In this document: piece by piece, positions 16,087-25,665 of the stretch | Layout: each line of letters begins with the position of its first letter | Numbering within the stretch: position 1 is the first letter of the stretch | Origin: Nonomuraea purpurea | Lineage (GTDB): Bacteria > Actinomycetota > Actinomycetes > Streptosporangiales > Streptosporangiaceae | DNA length: 64,000 nt | Reading direction: 5' to 3' | Assembly: GCF_042650645.1 (NCBI RefSeq) | Contig: NZ_JBHSBI010000006.1 | Location: 310,001-374,000 of the forward strand | Notes under the pieces: generated by a model | The model's input: only the letters and a program-made list of their open reading frames with translations | What the model was told of the DNA's origin: nothing | Databases searched by the model: none | Made by a program: the position numbers and the translations under genes

Positions 16087-19000
16087 CTATTCCGAAGCCG
16101 GCCGTTCGATCATGGCCGCGACCAGGGCCGCGACCCCCGAGCAGCCCAGCCCGATCGTCCAGCCGACAGGGCCCACCGGGCGGCAGCCGAAGAACTGGCT
16201 GAGGCCCGGCACCGACACGATCACCGCCAGCGCGCCCAGGGACGACACCGAGGCCAGCACGATCGTGCGATCCCGCCCGCCCAGCGCGAGGGTCTGCAGC
16301 AACTGGGCGCCCACGAGGCCGATGAGCGCGACGGTATCAGCCCGGCCCCTGGTGCCGGTCATCCGGCCCAGCACCCAGGCGGAGCCCGCGGCACCGGCCG
16401 TGGTGATGGCCCGCAGGTAGATGTCCTTGGTCAGAGCCGCCCCCAGAGAGGCTTCCGGCCCCTCGGACAGCAGCCGCTCCGGGCTGCCGGCACTGGGCGG
16501 CCTGACGGCCACGGCCATGGCGGGCAGCATGTCGGTGAGCAGGTTCACCAGCAGGAGCTGGCGGGCGTTCAGAGCGCTACGGCCGGTGAGCAGGCTGGAG
16601 CCGAGCGTGAAGACGATCTCGCCGACGTTGCCGCCGAGCAGGATGCCGAGCGCGTCGCGGACCGAGGCCCACATGCCCCGGCCCTCGACGATCGCATCGA
16701 TGATCGTCTCGATGCGGTCGTCGGCCACGACGATGTCGGCGGCGGCCCTGGTGGCGGGCGCGGCGTGCGAGCCGATCGCGACGCCCACGTCGGCGAGCCT
16801 GATCGCGGGCACGTCGTTGGCGCCGTCGCCGGTGACGGCCACGACCTTGCCGGCCTTGCGCAGGGTGGTGACGATCCTGGCCTTGTGCTCGGGGGTGACC
16901 CGGGCGAAGACCGCCACCTCGGGCAGGATCTCGGTCAGGGCCTCGTCGCCGAGCTCGTCGAGCTGCGGGCCGGTCATCACGCGCAGGCCGTTCAGCGCGC
17001 CGATCTCCGCCGCGATCGCCTCCGCCGTGCTGGGATGGTCGCCCGTGACCATGGCCACCCGCACGCCCGCCCGTATGAGCTGCTGCACGCTGCGCTTGGC
17101 CGTGGGCCGCACCGGATCGGCCAGGCCGATGAACCCCAGGAAGCACAGTTTCTCGATGCGGGACTCATCGAGGTCGGCACGGCTGGAGGCGGGCCGCTCG
17201 GCGACGGCCAGCACGCGGTAGCCCTGCATGGCCAGCCGCTCCATCTCCAGCTCCAGCTCCTTCCTGCGCGAGTCGTCCATCGGGACCGTACGCCCGTCCA
17301 CGAGGGCCTCGGTGGAGCGGGTGAGCACGATCTCGGGCGCGCCCTTCACGCTCAGGAGCTGGCCCGACTCCGACCGGCCGAGCACGGCGTGGTAGCCGCG
17401 GGCCGGCTCGAACGGCAGTTCGTCCACGCGGCGCCAGCTCCGCAGCCCGTCCTTCGGGGCCACGCCGAGCCGCTCCGCGCCCTCCACGATCGCGCGGTCC
17501 GTGGGATGCGGGATGGCGCGGCCGCCCTCGAAGCGGGGCCCCGCGCGCAGCGCCGCGCCGACGACCGCCCGCAACTCGGGAGAAGCCTCCTCCACAGCCT
17601 GGTCGATACGGCCGTCCGACACCCTGCGCAAGCTGATGCGACCCTCCGTGAGGGTGCCGGTCTTGTCGAAGCAGAGCACGTCCACCCGGCCGAGCGCCTC
17701 GATCGTGGACGCGTTGCGCACCAGCGTGTTGTGCGCCGACAGCCGCTTGGCCGAGGCGAGCTCGGCCACCGTCGCGACGAACGGCAGCCCCTCGGGCACC
17801 GCCGCCACCACCATGCTCACCGCAGGGGAGAGCGCCTGGGCCATCGGCGAGCCGCGGAACAGCTCGACCAGCATCAACACCGCCCCCGAGCCGAGCGCCA
17901 GCGGCAGGATCCGGCGGCTCAGCGCCCGCAGCCGCAGCTCGACCCCGCTCGGCGGCGGCTCCTGCTGGGCCAGCCTGGAGGTCCTGCCCGCCTCGGTCGC
18001 CTCCCCGACCGCCACCACCACGGCCAGGCCGTGGCCCGCCGCGACGGTCGTCCCCTCGTACACCATCGAGGCGCGGTCGGCGATGGCCGGCGCCGCGGTC
18101 GGCACGGCGGTCTTGGAGACGAGCTGCGACTCCCCCGTCAGGGTCGACTCGTCGATCTCCAGCCCGGCCGCCAGGATCAGCCGCCCGTCGGCCGGTACGG
18201 CGTCGCCGGCCCTGAGCTCGATCACGTCCCCGCGCACCAGGTCGTCGGCGAAGCCGGCCAACTGGCCCGCGGGGCGGCGCAGCCGTACCCGGACCGCGGT
18301 CGTCTCGGTGAGCCGCCGCAGCGCCCGGCTCGCGCCCCGCCGCTGGGCGCCGCCGAGCAGGGCGTCCACCGAGATCACGCCGCCGATCAGCACGGCGTCC
18401 ACCACCGAGCCGAACGCCGCCGACAGGCCCACCCCCGCGGCGAGCACGGGGGTCAGCGGGTTGGCGAGCTCGGCCACGGAGGCGCCGATCAGCGACTGCG
18501 GACCGCTGGGGGCCGGGCGGACGGAGACCGACCTGCGGCGTGCCGCCTCCTCCTCGGTCAGGCCCTCTGTCGTGGTGTGCAGCCGCTCCAGCACGTCGCG
18601 GACCGCCATCGCGTGCCAGGGCGTGTGGTCGGCGACGACCGGCGGCGCCTCACGCCCCACGTTCCTGCCCGACCACTCCCCCGCCACGAGGGCGGCCGCC
18701 ATGGTGCAGTCGCGCGCCCAGAGGGCACGCGTGACCGAGGTCGTCGCCGGGCCCAACAGCGCCAGCCCCGTCCCCGCCACAGAACCGGCCGCCGCCACGC
18801 ACACGCCGCGCACGCTCGCCTTCCTGGCCGAGGCCAGGAACCTCAGCAGCAGGTGCACGCCGTCCAACTCGCCGAGCACGTCGGCGTCCCACGGGACCCG
18901 CCTGACCCCGTCCAGCACGCCGACGCCCAGATCGGCCTGGCGCAGCACACGCCGCCCGTGCCGGGACACCACGGCCACGCCGTGGCCCTCCGACTGCAGC

Positions 19001-20418
19001 GCCCGGACGGAGGCGACCAGCCGCGCGCCGCCCTCGATCCGCTCCACGCCCAGCCGCCTGACCAGACTGGCCTCACCGCCCGCCAGGAACACCGTGCACG
19101 TCGGCCGGGCCGCGGCGACCAGGGAGTCGGCCAGCGGATGAAGCTGGCGGGCCAGGCCGACCACGGCGATCGGGGTTCCGTCCCGCGCCACCGCGACCGG
19201 CCGCACCCCCAGCTCGCGCCACTCGTCGGGCACCTCGGGATGGGGCTGCGCACTCCACCCGTCGCTTTCCCGCCTGGCCGCCGGGTCGCCGAGGTCGAGC
19301 AGCGTGTACAGACGGGCGTGCAGGTCGTCCGGGTCCACGTCGGAAGCCAGCGGGAGCACACTGTCGATGGTCCACGACTCCGTGGTGAGCATGGCCGCGT
19401 CCAGGATGACGGTGTCGATGCGGTCCATGCGCAGCAGGGCGTCGCGGTTGAGCACGATCGTGCCGCGCCCCGCCAGGCAGCGGCCGACGGCGCTGGTGAA
19501 GGCGTCCCTGTTGAGGTTCGCGGCCTTGGGGATGCCGGCGATCAGAAGGGACAGGCCCCGGTTGGGGCTGCGGCCGAACACCGTGGCCACGCCGTCGGCC
19601 GTCACGGCCGCCGCACTGGCCGCATCCGCGTACCGCTCCACGGGGCCGCGCGGCAGCGGCTCGGGCCGCGCCGTGGCGGCGGCCCTGACATGGCGGTAGG
19701 CCCCGTCCTCGGCGGCGAACTCGATCTCGCGCCGCCCCCAGGCCTGGCCCTGGGCACGCGAGTCGACGTACCTGGCCGCCGCGGCGACCGAGTCGAGCAG
19801 CAGCGACACCGGCCGCATGGCCAGCGTGTTCGACACGATCCTGGCCGTGGCCATGGCCGCGTCCACGGTGGGCTTGCCGATGCGCTCCTCAAGCTCCCTG
19901 CGGACCCGCGGGGTGTTCTCGGCCAGCGCCAGAAAAGGGGGCACCGCCGCGGGCAGTCTCGGCAGGCGGGTGAACTGGCCCGCCATGGCCAGGCCGGTGC
20001 CGACGAGATGCAGGCCCAGGCTGATGACGGAGCGGGCCTGCTGGTCGGCGCCGTCGAGCGCGCGGGAGGCGTTCATCGGCTCGTCGCCGCCCTCGCCTGC
20101 CACGTCGAACTCCTCGACCAGGGCGAGGAGCTTGTCCATGTCGGCCTGGTCCTCGTCGCCGTCCTGCGCGGGTTCCCTGGCCACGAACACGCAGTGCAGG
20201 GCCCCGTTCACCTCGGCGCGCGGGACGCCCGCGGCGCGTAGCCGCTCCTCAAGTGCGCCGGCGAGCCCCTCTGTGTGGGGCCCGCCGATGTTGCGCAACT
20301 CGATGCGTATCCCGCCCGGGCACGGCTGTACCCGGCGGGAGCGCGGGAGGATGCTCCGCACAGGATCGGGGAGCAGGTTGATCAGCGAGTCTGCGGCGGG
20401 CAAGCCGAACAACGCCAT
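16087..20418 (-). CDS. Large cation-transporting P-type ATPase (mycobacterial CtpI-like)
   Basis: 1443 aa, much longer than the usual 700-900 aa. Catalytic parts are intact: TGES at 761-764, FDKTGTLTEG with phospho-acceptor Asp918, MVTGDHPSTAEAIA, and GDGANDVPAIRLADVGVAIG at about 1197. About 700 N-terminal residues precede the core and include degenerate repeated soluble segments and hydrophobic stretches, as in CtpI-type proteins. GGGAG precedes the ATG. The repeat protein gene ends 28 bp upstream, so the two are likely one operon. Ion specificity is not evident; there are no CPC-type heavy-metal motifs. Confidence 0.88.
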   Translation of the reverse strand: MALFGLPAADSLINLLPDPVRSILPRSRRVQPCPGGIRIELRNIGGPHTEGLAGALEERLRAAGVPRAEVNGALHCVFVAREPAQDGDEDQADMDKLLALVEEFDVAGEGGDEPMNASRALDGADQQARSVISLGLHLVGTGLAMAGQFTRLPRLPAAVPPFLALAENTPRVRRELEERIGKPTVDAAMATARIVSNTLAMRPVSLLLDSVAAAARYVDSRAQGQAWGRREIEFAAEDGAYRHVRAAATARPEPLPRGPVERYADAASAAAVTADGVATVFGRSPNRGLSLLIAGIPKAANLNRDAFTSAVGRCLAGRGTIVLNRDALLRMDRIDTVILDAAMLTTESWTIDSVLPLASDVDPDDLHARLYTLLDLGDPAARRESDGWSAQPHPEVPDEWRELGVRPVAVARDGTPIAVVGLARQLHPLADSLVAAARPTCTVFLAGGEASLVRRLGVERIEGGARLVASVRALQSEGHGVAVVSRHGRRVLRQADLGVGVLDGVRRVPWDADVLGELDGVHLLLRFLASARKASVRGVCVAAAGSVAGTGLALLGPATTSVTRALWARDCTMAAALVAGEWSGRNVGREAPPVVADHTPWHAMAVRDVLERLHTTTEGLTEEEAARRRSVSVRPAPSGPQSLIGASVAELANPLTPVLAAGVGLSAAFGSVVDAVLIGGVISVDALLGGAQRRGASRALRRLTETTAVRVRLRRPAGQLAGFADDLVRGDVIELRAGDAVPADGRLILAAGLEIDESTLTGESQLVSKTAVPTAAPAIADRASMVYEGTTVAAGHGLAVVVAVGEATEAGRTSRLAQQEPPPSGVELRLRALSRRILPLALGSGAVLMLVELFRGSPMAQALSPAVSMVVAAVPEGLPFVATVAELASAKRLSAHNTLVRNASTIEALGRVDVLCFDKTGTLTEGRISLRRVSDGRIDQAVEEASPELRAVVGAALRAGPRFEGGRAIPHPTDRAIVEGAERLGVAPKDGLRSWRRVDELPFEPARGYHAVLGRSESGQLLSVKGAPEIVLTRSTEALVDGRTVPMDDSRRKELELEMERLAMQGYRVLAVAERPASSRADLDESRIEKLCFLGFIGLADPVRPTAKRSVQQLIRAGVRVAMVTGDHPSTAEAIAAEIGALNGLRVMTGPQLDELGDEALTEILPEVAVFARVTPEHKARIVTTLRKAGKVVAVTGDGANDVPAIRLADVGVAIGSHAAPATRAAADIVVADDRIETIIDAIVEGRGMWASVRDALGILLGGNVGEIVFTLGSSLLTGRSALNARQLLLVNLLTDMLPAMAVAVRPPSAGSPERLLSEGPEASLGAALTKDIYLRAITTAGAAGSAWVLGRMTGTRGRADTVALIGLVGAQLLQTLALGGRDRTIVLASVSSLGALAVIVSVPGLSQFFGCRPVGPVGWTIGLGCSGVAALVAAMIERPASE

Positions 20419-20446
20419 GTGGTCTCCCGTCTAAGGGCGTCGTGGC

Positions 20447-21415
20447 TCACCCCCTCGACGCGGAGCTCTTCCGTCTGGTGGTGGAGGTCGACGTCGCCCT
20501 GCGGGTGCCGGCCGTGCCGCTCCTGGTCGTGGTGGTCCTGGTCCTGCCGGTGGTGCCCGTTGCGGCCTTCGACCGGCTCGTGGTGGTCCTGGACTTGCCG
20601 GTGGTCCCCGTGGTGGTCCTGGTCCTGCCGGTGGTGCCCGCGGCGGTCCTGGTCCTGCCGGTGGTGCCCGCGGCGGCTCTGGTCCTGCCGGTGGTCCCCG
20701 TGGTGGTCCTGGTCCTGCTCGTGGTCCCCGCGGCAGCCCTCGACCGGCTCGTGGTGCCGGTCGTGCTCTTCCTGGTGGTCCCGGAGGTGGCCGTGGCCCT
20801 GGTCGTCCTGCCGGTGGTGCCCGCGGCGGTCCTGGACCGGGTCGTGGTGGCGCCGGCCTTGGACGCCGTCGTTTTCGCCCGGCCCGTCGTGGTCCCTGCC
20901 CGGCCCGTCGTGGTTCTCGACGTGCCCGCGGCGGTCCTCGTCCTGCTCGTCGTCGTCCTGCGCCGCGCGGGAGTGGTGGCCGCCGGCTCTTCCTTGGCTT
21001 CCTTGACGGCGGCACGCGGCCTGGCGGCGGACGGGCGCGCTCCCGGGCGGCGCCGTGCGATGACCGTGCCCGCTCCGATGGCGGCGGCGACGGGCCATTC
21101 GACGACCCCGAAGGCCGCCAGCGCGCCCAACGCCCCGTAGTAGGCGACGCGCTCGGGCGGCGGCAGGAACGTGCGGGCGACGTCCACGTAATGTCCGAAC
21201 TCCTGCCGGCTGACGCGCGGCATCTCGACCCGCGGCATCTCGACGTGCGGCATCTTGATGTTCGGCAGCCGGACGCTCGGCAGCTTGACGTTCGGCAGCC
21301 GGACCTCGGGCCGGCGGACCTCGATGCTGACCATCGGCAGATCGAGCTTGAACCGCTTGGGCCCCCTGCCGTTAGATGCGGCGGCGGTGCGCCCACGCGG
21401 TTGGGTGGCGGCCAT
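20447..21415 (-). CDS. Two-repeat membrane protein with polycationic Ala/Gly/Arg/Thr tail
   Basis: 322 aa. Residues about 24-70 are a run of short (L/M)-P-x-(V/I) repeats (LPNVKLPSVRLPNIKMPHVE). After RQEFGHYVDVARTFLPPPER comes a hydrophobic segment (YYGALGALAAFGVVEWPVAA) of one or two membrane passes. From about residue 140 the tail is almost only A, G, K, R, S and T, in roughly 10-residue units such as GTTGRTRTAA. It is likely an inner-membrane protein with a disordered cationic tail that could bind nucleic acid or anionic polymers. It is the first gene of an operon with the P-type ATPase. Confidence 0.75.
   Translation of the reverse strand: MAATQPRGRTAAASNGRGPKRFKLDLPMVSIEVRRPEVRLPNVKLPSVRLPNIKMPHVEMPRVEMPRVSRQEFGHYVDVARTFLPPPERVAYYGALGALAAFGVVEWPVAAAIGAGTVIARRRPGARPSAARPRAAVKEAKEEPAATTPARRRTTTSRTRTAAGTSRTTTGRAGTTTGRAKTTASKAGATTTRSRTAAGTTGRTTRATATSGTTRKSTTGTTSRSRAAAGTTSRTRTTTGTTGRTRAAAGTTGRTRTAAGTTGRTRTTTGTTGKSRTTTSRSKAATGTTGRTRTTTTRSGTAGTRRATSTSTTRRKSSASRG
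20520..20960. repeat. Coding tandem repeats, about 30-bp period
   Basis: This DNA encodes the Arg/Thr tail of the repeat protein. Imperfect units of about 30 bp (for example GGTGGTGCCCGCGGCGGTCC on the plus strand, then a CTGGTCCTGCC-type segment) recur throughout. Such arrays expand and contract by slippage, so length is expected to vary between strains. Confidence 0.7.
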
Positions 21416-21530
21416 GATGCCTCCTCCTGTACGAGGAAATCCTTATCTCTCCCTTTCCACCACCGCTCCCCTTAATTGTGGACATCCAGGATTTGGTCAT
21501 TCTTGTACGTCTATAACACACGTATGACAG

Positions 21531-21571
21531 TCCAACCTGCGGTGCGAAAGGCCGCTCGCACCGCAGGCTGG
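21531..21571 (-). terminator. Strong hairpin downstream of the PA14 glycosidase
   Basis: CCTGCGGTGCGA (21536-21547) pairs perfectly over 12 bp with TCGCACCGCAGG (21556-21567) around an 8-nt loop. Pairing resumes outside a single mismatch. It starts 8 bp past the glycosidase stop and separates that gene from the repeat-protein operon. Confidence 0.7.
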
Positions 21572-21578
21572 GCCGGTT

Positions 21579-23357
21579 TCAGCCCGTGAGCAGCTTCTCC
21601 GTCGGGACGACCTGCCGCGTGATCGACGGGCTCGACCAGTGGAGCTGCGCGATGGCGTCATAGCCGTTGTCGTAGAACTCCATCTTGATGTCGTGCGCCC
21701 CGGCACTCAGCGCGATCTGGCCGCTGTCGTCCCGCTTGGAGTGGTCCGTCCAGGCGTCCACCACGAGCGTGCCGTCCACCCAGAGCCGGACGCCGTCGTC
21801 GCTGGTGGTGATGAACGTGTACGTCTCCGCGCGGTCGGCGATCACCTTGCCGGTCCAGCGCACGCTGAAGGTGTCGGCGGACACGGCCGGGTCGGGGGCG
21901 TTCGCGCCCCAGTCGAAGTTCACGACCGGGTCGACGCGGGTGAGTTTGGGCGCGGTCAGGTCGGCGTTGTCGAAGTAGGTCGCCGACAGGCCCTGCTGCT
22001 CGACGACCAGCGTCGTGACCGAGCCCGCGGGCAGGGTGAGCGTGGCCCTGCCGCCGGCGACGGCGGCCGTGCCTGCCCGGTGCGGCGTCCACTTCTCGGC
22101 CGTGCTCTGCCAGACCGAGGCCGTGCCGGCGGTCAGGCCGGTGAACGTGAACGCCGTGTCCAGGGGTTCGTCCCCGACGTTGACGAGGACGATGTTCTTG
22201 GCCGAGTCGGAGGCGAACACGTGGAGCTTGTCCGTGTTGGCGGCAGCCTGCACCATGGTGGTGCCGAACGGCCTGAACAGGCCCTCGCCGGTGAACATGC
22301 CGATGCCGTGGTAGATGGGCAGCGGCTCACTGCGCGGGATGCCGCCCTCGCCGTTCGTGCTGGTCAGGCCGAGCTGGCCGTTCTTGTCGCCGTACTGGTA
22401 GGCGGCGGCCCCCGCGTGCAGGATCTGGCCGAGCGCCGCCGCGCCCCACAGGGTGTTGAAGTGGGTCAGCGTGCGCTTGCCGCCGGGGTCGTCGAAGTCG
22501 GAGTTGAACTCGCCGATCTGCAGGTCGATCTTGCGGCCGAGCACCGACTCGGCCAGGGCGCCGACCTGCTTCAGGTCCGTCTCGTAGCCGCGGATGACGT
22601 CGCCCAGGAGGTATTCGTCAGTGACGTCCTCCGAGCCGCTGCCGTAGTCGTGGTAATCGAGGAAGTCGACGCGGTCCTTCGAGCCCTCCAGGAACGTCCT
22701 GATGTAGGGGAGGTCGTTCCAGGCCGCGGCGGGGCCGCCGGCGCGGACGTTCGGGTCCACGGCGTCGAGGGCGTCGGTGATCATGTTGAAGCGCCGGCTG
22801 TACTCAGTTGCCGACATTTCTGGCTTTTCTGGGGTGCAGGCGCAGTTGAGCTCGTTGCCCAGGATGAAGCGCCGAACCGGCGTGCCGGACGCGGCGAAGT
22901 GCCGGTAGAGGGCCACGGCGTCGTCGCGGTTCACCTCGGCGCTCTGGCGGGCGTCCACCTGGAGGATGACGACCGGCTCCGCGCCCAGATCGCGGATGGC
23001 CGCGATCCAGGCGTCCCCCGTGACGGTCTTGTCGCACTTGAAGCCGCCGCAGACGATGGGGCTGTCGTGGTTGCCCGGCTCCTCGTAGTGCAGCTCTATG
23101 CGCATCCGTCCCGGCTTCAGCGTGCGCAGGCGCTCGCGGTGCCGGGCGTCGTTCGTGATGTACGAGCCTTCGCCGTACCCGGTGATGCCGATGCCGTAGT
23201 CGGTCGCGGAGAGCGTACGGACCGGCTTGGTGAAATCGACCGAGACGGCGGCGGACACGGCCGCCTCCGCCGTTGCCCCCGCGGGCCAGACCGCCACGGC
23301 GACGGCCAGGCCGCCCGCGAGGGCGGCACGCAGCCCGCGACGCGCTAATCCACTCAT
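21579..23357 (-). CDS. Secreted glycoside hydrolase (clan A type) with C-terminal PA14 domain
   Basis: 592 aa from ATG 23357 with AGGAG upstream. Signal peptide: MSGLARRGLRAALAGGLAVA, then AVWPAGATAEA. A TIM-barrel catalytic part shows the acid/base in RFILGNELNCAC and a likely nucleophile in LQIGEFNSDFDDPGG, as in GH39/GH5-like enzymes. A beta-domain follows (about 380-450), then PA14 (about 455-592: GLSATYFDNADLTAPKLTRV, TYTFITTSDDGVRLWVDGTL), which binds carbohydrate. Extracellular glycan degradation is likely; family number and substrate are uncertain. Confidence 0.8.
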   Translation of the reverse strand: MSGLARRGLRAALAGGLAVAVAVWPAGATAEAAVSAAVSVDFTKPVRTLSATDYGIGITGYGEGSYITNDARHRERLRTLKPGRMRIELHYEEPGNHDSPIVCGGFKCDKTVTGDAWIAAIRDLGAEPVVILQVDARQSAEVNRDDAVALYRHFAASGTPVRRFILGNELNCACTPEKPEMSATEYSRRFNMITDALDAVDPNVRAGGPAAAWNDLPYIRTFLEGSKDRVDFLDYHDYGSGSEDVTDEYLLGDVIRGYETDLKQVGALAESVLGRKIDLQIGEFNSDFDDPGGKRTLTHFNTLWGAAALGQILHAGAAAYQYGDKNGQLGLTSTNGEGGIPRSEPLPIYHGIGMFTGEGLFRPFGTTMVQAAANTDKLHVFASDSAKNIVLVNVGDEPLDTAFTFTGLTAGTASVWQSTAEKWTPHRAGTAAVAGGRATLTLPAGSVTTLVVEQQGLSATYFDNADLTAPKLTRVDPVVNFDWGANAPDPAVSADTFSVRWTGKVIADRAETYTFITTSDDGVRLWVDGTLVVDAWTDHSKRDDSGQIALSAGAHDIKMEFYDNGYDAIAQLHWSSPSITRQVVPTEKLLTG

Positions 23358-23518
23358 CCTTCTCCTGTCACAAGATCTGTAGGACTCGTGGATCATGACA
23401 GATGGGGTGGCGGTGACGCGGGCGTACCAGGACAAAGAGCACCCCGGCGAAGAACGAATCCCCACATAACCGGGCGTTCCCAGCCAATCTCCAGAAATGG
23501 CCTGTAACCTCCGTCGCC

Positions 23519-24385
23519 ATGATGTGGCAGCGCAAGATAAACAGAGCGCTGGCCAGGTACGCAGGATTCCAGATCGAACGGGTAGGAAATACGGGGCAAG
23601 CGGTCCAGCAGCCGCCCCAGAAGACCGCCGCGGCGCCGTTCAGGCCGCCGGCGGACCCCGAGGTCGATCGCCTGCTCACGGCCCCCGTGTTCGTTCTGTC
23701 GCCCGTCCGCTCCGGCTCGACGCTGCTGCGGTCGATGCTCAACGCCCACCCCGACCTGCACGCCCCGCACGAGCTGCACGTACGGCGCCTGGGCGTGGAG
23801 TTCGGCACAGGGCTGGCCACCAAGGCCATGGCGGCGCTCGGGCACAACAAGTCCGACCTGGAACACCTGCTGTGGGACCGGGTGCTCCATCGGGAGCTGG
23901 TACGCAGCGGCAAGCGGTTCATCGTGGACAAGACCCCGGCCAACGCCTTCGCCTTCGAGCGCATCGCGGCCTGCTGGCCCGACGCGCGGTTCGTGTTCCT
24001 GCTGCGCCACCCGGCCTCGATCGCGTCCTCCTGGCACGAAGCCAGCCCGGACAAGCGCACGCCGGACGAGGCGGCGGCCGACGCGCTGCGGTACATGAAA
24101 GCTGTGGAACGCGCCAGAAAGGCCCTTCCCGGCCTGACTGTCCGGTATGAGGAGCTGACCGCGGAGCCGGAGAAGACCTGCCGCCGGATCTGCGAGTTCC
24201 TCGGTCTGGACTGGGCGCCCGAGATGCTCTCCTACGGCAGGCCCGACGTGGTGACCAAGGGGCTCGGCGACTGGAAGGACAAGATCCAGTCGGGCGCCGT
24301 GCAGCCGGGCCGCGACCTGCCCCGTTCTGACGAGATCCCCGAGGTGCTCAAGGCCATGTGCCGGACCTGGGAGTACCCGGCATGA
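23519..24385 (+). CDS. Sulfotransferase family protein
   Basis: 288 aa. The PAPS 5'-phosphosulfate loop is VLSPVRSGSTLLRSMLNAHP; a matching 3'-phosphate region follows (FVFLLRHPASIASSWHEASP), and LTVRYEELTAEPEKTCRRIC is typical of bacterial sulfotransferases. It transfers sulfate from PAPS to a sugar or lipid. Its TGA overlaps the ATG of the next glycosyltransferase, so the two probably make one sulfated glycan or glycolipid. The acceptor is unknown. Confidence 0.88.
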   Translation: MMWQRKINRALARYAGFQIERVGNTGQAVQQPPQKTAAAPFRPPADPEVDRLLTAPVFVLSPVRSGSTLLRSMLNAHPDLHAPHELHVRRLGVEFGTGLATKAMAALGHNKSDLEHLLWDRVLHRELVRSGKRFIVDKTPANAFAFERIAACWPDARFVFLLRHPASIASSWHEASPDKRTPDEAAADALRYMKAVERARKALPGLTVRYEELTAEPEKTCRRICEFLGLDWAPEMLSYGRPDVVTKGLGDWKDKIQSGAVQPGRDLPRSDEIPEVLKAMCRTWEYPA

Positions 24386-25563
24386 AGATCCGCTACATGC
24401 TGCTGCACGCGTACGGCATGGGCGGCACCATCCGCACAGTCGTCCACCAGGCCAACGCGATGGCGCGGGCCGGTCACGAGGTCGAGATCGTCAGCGTGGT
24501 GCGCCGCCGCACCAAGCCCCAGTTCGACCTCGACCCCCGCATCGGCCTGTCGGCCCTGGTCGACCAGCGCGACGGCGTCGCGGCCGACTCGCTGGCCCGC
24601 AAGGTGTGGCGGCGGGCACGGGGCAAGATCGTGCCGTACGGCGAGTTCGCCGCCGAGTACTTCACCCAACGGGTCGAGGGCGCGGTGATGGAGTACGTGT
24701 CGTCGCTGAAGGACGGCGTCCTGGTGACGACCCGTCCGGCGCTCAACCTGATCTCCGCGCGCCGCACCCCGCGCTCGGTCATCCGGGTGGCGCAGGAGCA
24801 CATGAACCTGGCCGCCTACCACCAGGCCGTACGCGATCAGATCGCCCGCCACTACGACCGCTTCGACGTGGTGGCGGTGCTGACCGAGACCAGCAGGACC
24901 GAATACCGGAACCTGCTGAAGGACACGCCGATCGTGCGCATCCCCAACGCCGTGCCCATGACGGACCGGGGGCTGTCCGACCACACGAACCCGGTGGTGA
25001 TCGCGGCGGGCCGGCTGGTGCCGCAGAAGGGCTTCGACATGCTGATCGAGGCCTTCGCCGCGGTGTCGCCCGACTTCCCCGACTGGCAGCTGCGCATCTT
25101 CGGCACCGGACCGTCGAAGGACCGTCTCCAGGAGCGCATGGACGGGCACCGCCTGGGCGGGCGGATGCGGCTGATGGGCCGCAGCGACCGCATCCACGAG
25201 GAGCTCGCGCAGGCCTCGGTCTACGGGCTCAGCTCGCGCATCGAGGGCCTGCCGATGGCGATGATCGAGGCGATGGGGCACGGCCTGGCGCTGGCGGCGT
25301 TCGACTGCCCGACGGGGCCCGCCGACGTGCTGACGCCCGGCCAGGACGGGCTGCTGGTGCCCCCGCGCGACGTGAACGCGCTGTCGGAGGCGCTGCGACG
25401 GCTGATGGGGGACGCCGGGTTGCGGCGGAGTCTGGGCGCCGCCGCGGTCGAGACCGCCCGCCGCTACACGCCGGAAGTCGTGATGCCGCAGTGGGAGAAG
25501 CTGTTCGCCGACCTCGCGGCCGGCGGGCCGATCGGCTCCGACGACAAAACGCTGCGCCATTAG
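24382..25563 (+). CDS. Family 4 glycosyltransferase
   Basis: 393 aa, ATG 24382 overlapping the sulfotransferase stop (ATGA). N-terminal GGTIRTVVHQANAMARAGHE and the GT-B donor half with AAGRLVPQKGFDMLIEAFAA and SSRIEGLPMAMIEAMGHGLA give the E-x7-E nucleotide-sugar site. Retaining glycosyl transfer in the cytosol is expected. Paired with the sulfotransferase, it points to a modified cell-surface glycan. Confidence 0.9.
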   Translation: MKIRYMLLHAYGMGGTIRTVVHQANAMARAGHEVEIVSVVRRRTKPQFDLDPRIGLSALVDQRDGVAADSLARKVWRRARGKIVPYGEFAAEYFTQRVEGAVMEYVSSLKDGVLVTTRPALNLISARRTPRSVIRVAQEHMNLAAYHQAVRDQIARHYDRFDVVAVLTETSRTEYRNLLKDTPIVRIPNAVPMTDRGLSDHTNPVVIAAGRLVPQKGFDMLIEAFAAVSPDFPDWQLRIFGTGPSKDRLQERMDGHRLGGRMRLMGRSDRIHEELAQASVYGLSSRIEGLPMAMIEAMGHGLALAAFDCPTGPADVLTPGQDGLLVPPRDVNALSEALRRLMGDAGLRRSLGAAAVETARRYTPEVVMPQWEKLFADLAAGGPIGSDDKTLRH

Positions 25564-25645
25564 GGAACATTGTCCGCACATCATCCGTTTGCCGAGATAA
25601 CCGTCAGGAAAGAGAAACGGAGTGTTGTGGAGGAGTGCAGTACCG

Positions 25646-25665
25646 GGCCGGGCTACGTCCCGGCC
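25646..25665. terminator. Hairpin between the glycosyltransferase and the CorC gene
   Basis: GGCCGGG (25646-25652) and CCCGGCC (25659-25665) form a 7-bp stem with a CTACGT loop, 83 bp after the glycosyltransferase stop. It could be its terminator or part of the leader of the next gene. No known magnesium riboswitch pattern was recognised in 25564-25768. Confidence 0.35.

Noticed and set aside
16765..20241. Very long open frame on the plus strand (over 1100 codons)
   Set aside because: It is antisense to the P-type ATPase, whose frame has all catalytic motifs. High GC keeps the opposite frame open; the translation is Arg/Gly/His-rich low-complexity sequence without motifs.
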